A stretch of 43,993 nucleotides of DNA, from assembly GCA_964586145.1 (NCBI GenBank), contig CAZPHH010000037.1, positions 1 through 43,993 on the forward strand, in the 5' to 3' direction. Below are positions 42,221-43,993 of this stretch, piece by piece. The number at the start of each line of letters is the position of its first letter. The stretch's first letter is position 1. A program made the translations under genes and the position numbers. A model generated the notes under the pieces. The model searched no databases. It worked only from the letters and a program-made list of their open reading frames with translations, and was not told where the DNA came from. Origin of the DNA: JAFGJQ01 sp964586145. Its GTDB lineage: Bacteria; Planctomycetota; Phycisphaerae; UBA1845.

Positions 42221-42419
42221 CGGACACCTCCGTTTCGAACGGCACACGACCTGCCACCGACCTCATTACGCTTCCCGTCCCTGATCCCCGTCGGCGACGC
42301 CCTTACCCCATGTTCTCACGGACTCGTGGTCGCCGCCCGAAAGGCCGCACGACCGAACCAAAACGACACAGAACCAGGACAACTGGGCCGTCGTTACTCA
42401 TTCATTCTCATGAGGTTGC

Positions 42420-42447
42420 ATTTTACCGCGTCCCTGCGGGGCGTCAA
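42420..42447 (-). promoter_or_regulatory. Probable promoter of the PilZ gene
   Basis: On the minus strand TTGACG (42447-42442), a 16-base spacer and TAAAAT (42425-42420) in the 257-bp gap between pyrC and the PilZ gene. Two more TTGAC hexamers lie just upstream, so the exact -35 is uncertain. Confidence 0.5.
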
Positions 42448-42477
42448 AGAAATTCTCCAATTTGTCAATCACCGCTG

Positions 42478-43806
42478 TCAAGCAAAACCCTTCAGCCGGC
42501 TGGCCACATCCGGGTGCCAATAAGCACACGCCCCCCCAACAAAGGTCACCACAGACCGTCCAATGAGGTGCCAGCCAAGGAAGGGAGAGTTGTTACTTTT
42601 TGAAAAAATTGTACTTACGTCGAGAACCCATTCGTGGCCGGGGTCGATTAGCGAAACATCGGCCTCGCTGCCGGGTGCCAACGTGCCTTGCGCCTTCCGG
42701 CCCAGGATCCGGGCGGGCGCGCAACTCATACGCCCAATGAGACCCATCACGTCAAGCTTTCCAGATTCCACTAATGCTTTATATGCCAGCGGCCAGGCCG
42801 ACTCCAGCCCGATGATCCCGAAGGGGGCCTCTTTCAGGCCGCGGGCCTTGGCCTCGGACGGATGGGGGGCGTGGTCCGTCGCGATGCAGTCAATGGTGCC
42901 ATCCGCCAGGCCCCGCTGGCAGGCCTCCACGTCCGCGGCCGTACGCAGGGGCGGCTTCATTTTCGCGTTGGGCCCCAGGCGGAGGACGGACTCCTGGGTC
43001 AGGGTCAGGTGGTGGATGGTCACTTCCGCGGTCACCGGCAGGCCGGTGGCCTTGGCGGCGCGAACCTGCTCCACCGCACCTGCGGTCGAGATGTGCGAAA
43101 CGTGGTACCGGGCCGGGAACCGACGCAGCAGGTCCAGGTCCCGGGCGATCATCTGCTCTTCCGCGGCCGGATCGATGCCCGGCAGGTCCAGGGCCTCGGC
43201 CAGGGGGCCCGCGTTTACGCAACCGTCGCCGACCAGTGCCGCGACCTCGCAATGCTGCATGAGCAGGGCACCACAGGCGGCCGCCTGTTCAAAGACGGCC
43301 CGGGCCACCTCGTCGTCATCCAACCCAGCGCCGTCGTCGCTGAAGGCCACGGCACCGGCCGCCATCAGGGCGGCCATGTCCACTGGGGTCTTGCCTTGCC
43401 TTCCAGTCGTCATGGCGGCCACCGGGTAAACCCGGCACGAGCCTACACGGGCGGCCTTGTCCAGCACGAACCGGATCGTGTCCGCGTCGGCGATGGGAGG
43501 CCGGGTGTTCGGCATACACGCCACGGCGGTGAAGCCGCCCGCGGCGGCGGCCCGGGTGCCGCTTTCGATGTTTTCCGCGGTTTCGCCGCCCGGCTCGCGC
43601 AGGTGGACGTGGATGTCGATGAGCCCGGGGCAGACGATCAGCCCGGCGGCGTCGACGGTGGCCTCTGCGCCGGCGTGTGCCGGCCCGATGCTCGCGATTC
43701 GCCCGTCGCGCAGGGTGATGTCGGTCACCTCGTCGAGTTTTTGAGACGGATTCACGACGCGCCCGCCACGGATGACAACGATTTGCGGTGTGGATGCTTG
43801 GCCCAT
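42478..43806 (-). CDS. pyrC: Dihydroorotase (442 aa)
   Basis: Pyrimidine synthesis: cyclisation of carbamoyl-aspartate to dihydroorotate. The zinc-binding DIHVHLREPG (His66, His68), MPNTRPP, further metal histidines in MQHCEVA and YHVSHIST, and catalytic IDCIATDHAPH fit a type I dihydroorotase. AVAFSDDG contains the bridging Asp. The length is normal (about 425-450). Start ATG 43806. The 3' end (near 42590-42615) contains an AT-rich run coding STIFSKSNN, unlike the rest of the gene. pyrB often lies upstream in this type of operon, but the window ends first. Confidence 0.94.
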   Translation of the reverse strand: MGQASTPQIVVIRGGRVVNPSQKLDEVTDITLRDGRIASIGPAHAGAEATVDAAGLIVCPGLIDIHVHLREPGGETAENIESGTRAAAAGGFTAVACMPNTRPPIADADTIRFVLDKAARVGSCRVYPVAAMTTGRQGKTPVDMAALMAAGAVAFSDDGAGLDDDEVARAVFEQAAACGALLMQHCEVAALVGDGCVNAGPLAEALDLPGIDPAAEEQMIARDLDLLRRFPARYHVSHISTAGAVEQVRAAKATGLPVTAEVTIHHLTLTQESVLRLGPNAKMKPPLRTAADVEACQRGLADGTIDCIATDHAPHPSEAKARGLKEAPFGIIGLESAWPLAYKALVESGKLDVMGLIGRMSCAPARILGRKAQGTLAPGSEADVSLIDPGHEWVLDVSTIFSKSNNSPFLGWHLIGRSVVTFVGGACAYWHPDVASRLKGFA

Positions 43807-43930
43807 AGTGCCAACACCGTACGGGAAACCGGTGCGTTTGCAATCCTGCGCGCGCTCCGGACAATGGCTGCCCGGCGTGATGCGTCGGGTCCGTTCCCGA
43901 TTGGCCGGGCAGGCATGAGCTCGCGACCGA

Positions 43931-43993
43931 AGGGACGGAGGGACGGAGGGACGGAGGGACGAAGGGACGGAGGGACGGAGGGACGGAGGGACG
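43931..43993. repeat. Tandem repeat of an 8-bp unit at the right edge
   Basis: The unit AGGGACGG is repeated seven times plus a partial eighth copy, with one variant (AGGGACGA at 43955-43962). It continues to the window end, so its full length is unknown. It lies upstream of pyrC. It is too short for CRISPR (no spacers). Confidence 0.9.

Noticed and set aside
43931..43993. CRISPR array at the right edge
   Set aside because: The unit is 8 bp and there are no spacers; it is a simple tandem repeat.

Overview
The window is a GC-rich bacterial chromosome segment with no rRNA or tRNA gene, CRISPR array, IS element or phage gene that I could recognise. It suggests a planctomycete-like organism (Planctomycetota, perhaps the Phycisphaerae side). 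The reasons are the H-X9-DG type prepilin, several long Gly/Arg-rich proteins of unknown function, the mixture of large unknown multi-domain proteins with ordinary housekeeping genes, and frequent GTG/TTG starts. This placement is an inference from style and gene content; no marker phylogeny was possible.

Layout. 1-4.6 kb: an edge region without a clear gene, a small unknown gene, and a very large ExeA-like ATPase fused to about 900 residues of coiled coil. 4.6-9.3 kb: a lipoprotein, an hslU without hslV beside it, a Ca2+/cation antiporter and a secreted unknown protein. 9.3-18.3 kb (all minus strand): a sugar-nucleotide epimerase, an unknown membrane protein with a kinase-like N-lobe, a small unknown protein, an aldehyde dehydrogenase, a prepilin-like protein, a TlyA/FtsJ-like methyltransferase, rpsT with a clear intrinsic terminator, and a TPR protein. 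18.3-25.5 kb: def-fmt (N-formyl-methionine metabolism) behind overlapping divergent promoters, then a cupin, ndk, a URO-D family protein, an Mrp/ApbC ATPase and a histidine kinase/response regulator pair.

25.6-30.9 kb is the most unusual part. Four genes (methyltransferase fused to a GtrA domain, methyltransferase, GT2 polyprenyl-type glycosyltransferase, and a divergent multi-pass GT39-like protein) look like a Gtr-style surface glycosylation cassette. They lie between two direct copies of a module made of a TTGACC-N17-TTCAAT promoter and a 95-codon gene. The left copy is intact. The right copy has lost its start and stop codons and carries a frameshift, but its promoter hexamers are unchanged and it now sits in front of a PQQ-type beta-propeller gene.

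30.9-43.99 kb: the beta-propeller protein, a radical SAM AmrS-like protein with a Tat-like N-terminus, and an alpha/beta hydrolase. Then a long minus-strand block follows: pyrC, a PilZ protein, a coiled-coil membrane protein, a 47-residue membrane protein, mreB, mreC, a VOC protein, coaE (apparently starting at CTG after a long leader) and rho. The right edge runs into an 8-bp tandem repeat.

Starts were chosen from Shine-Dalgarno spacing and family N-termini, and are noted where they differ from the longest reading frame. All functional assignments come from motifs read by eye.
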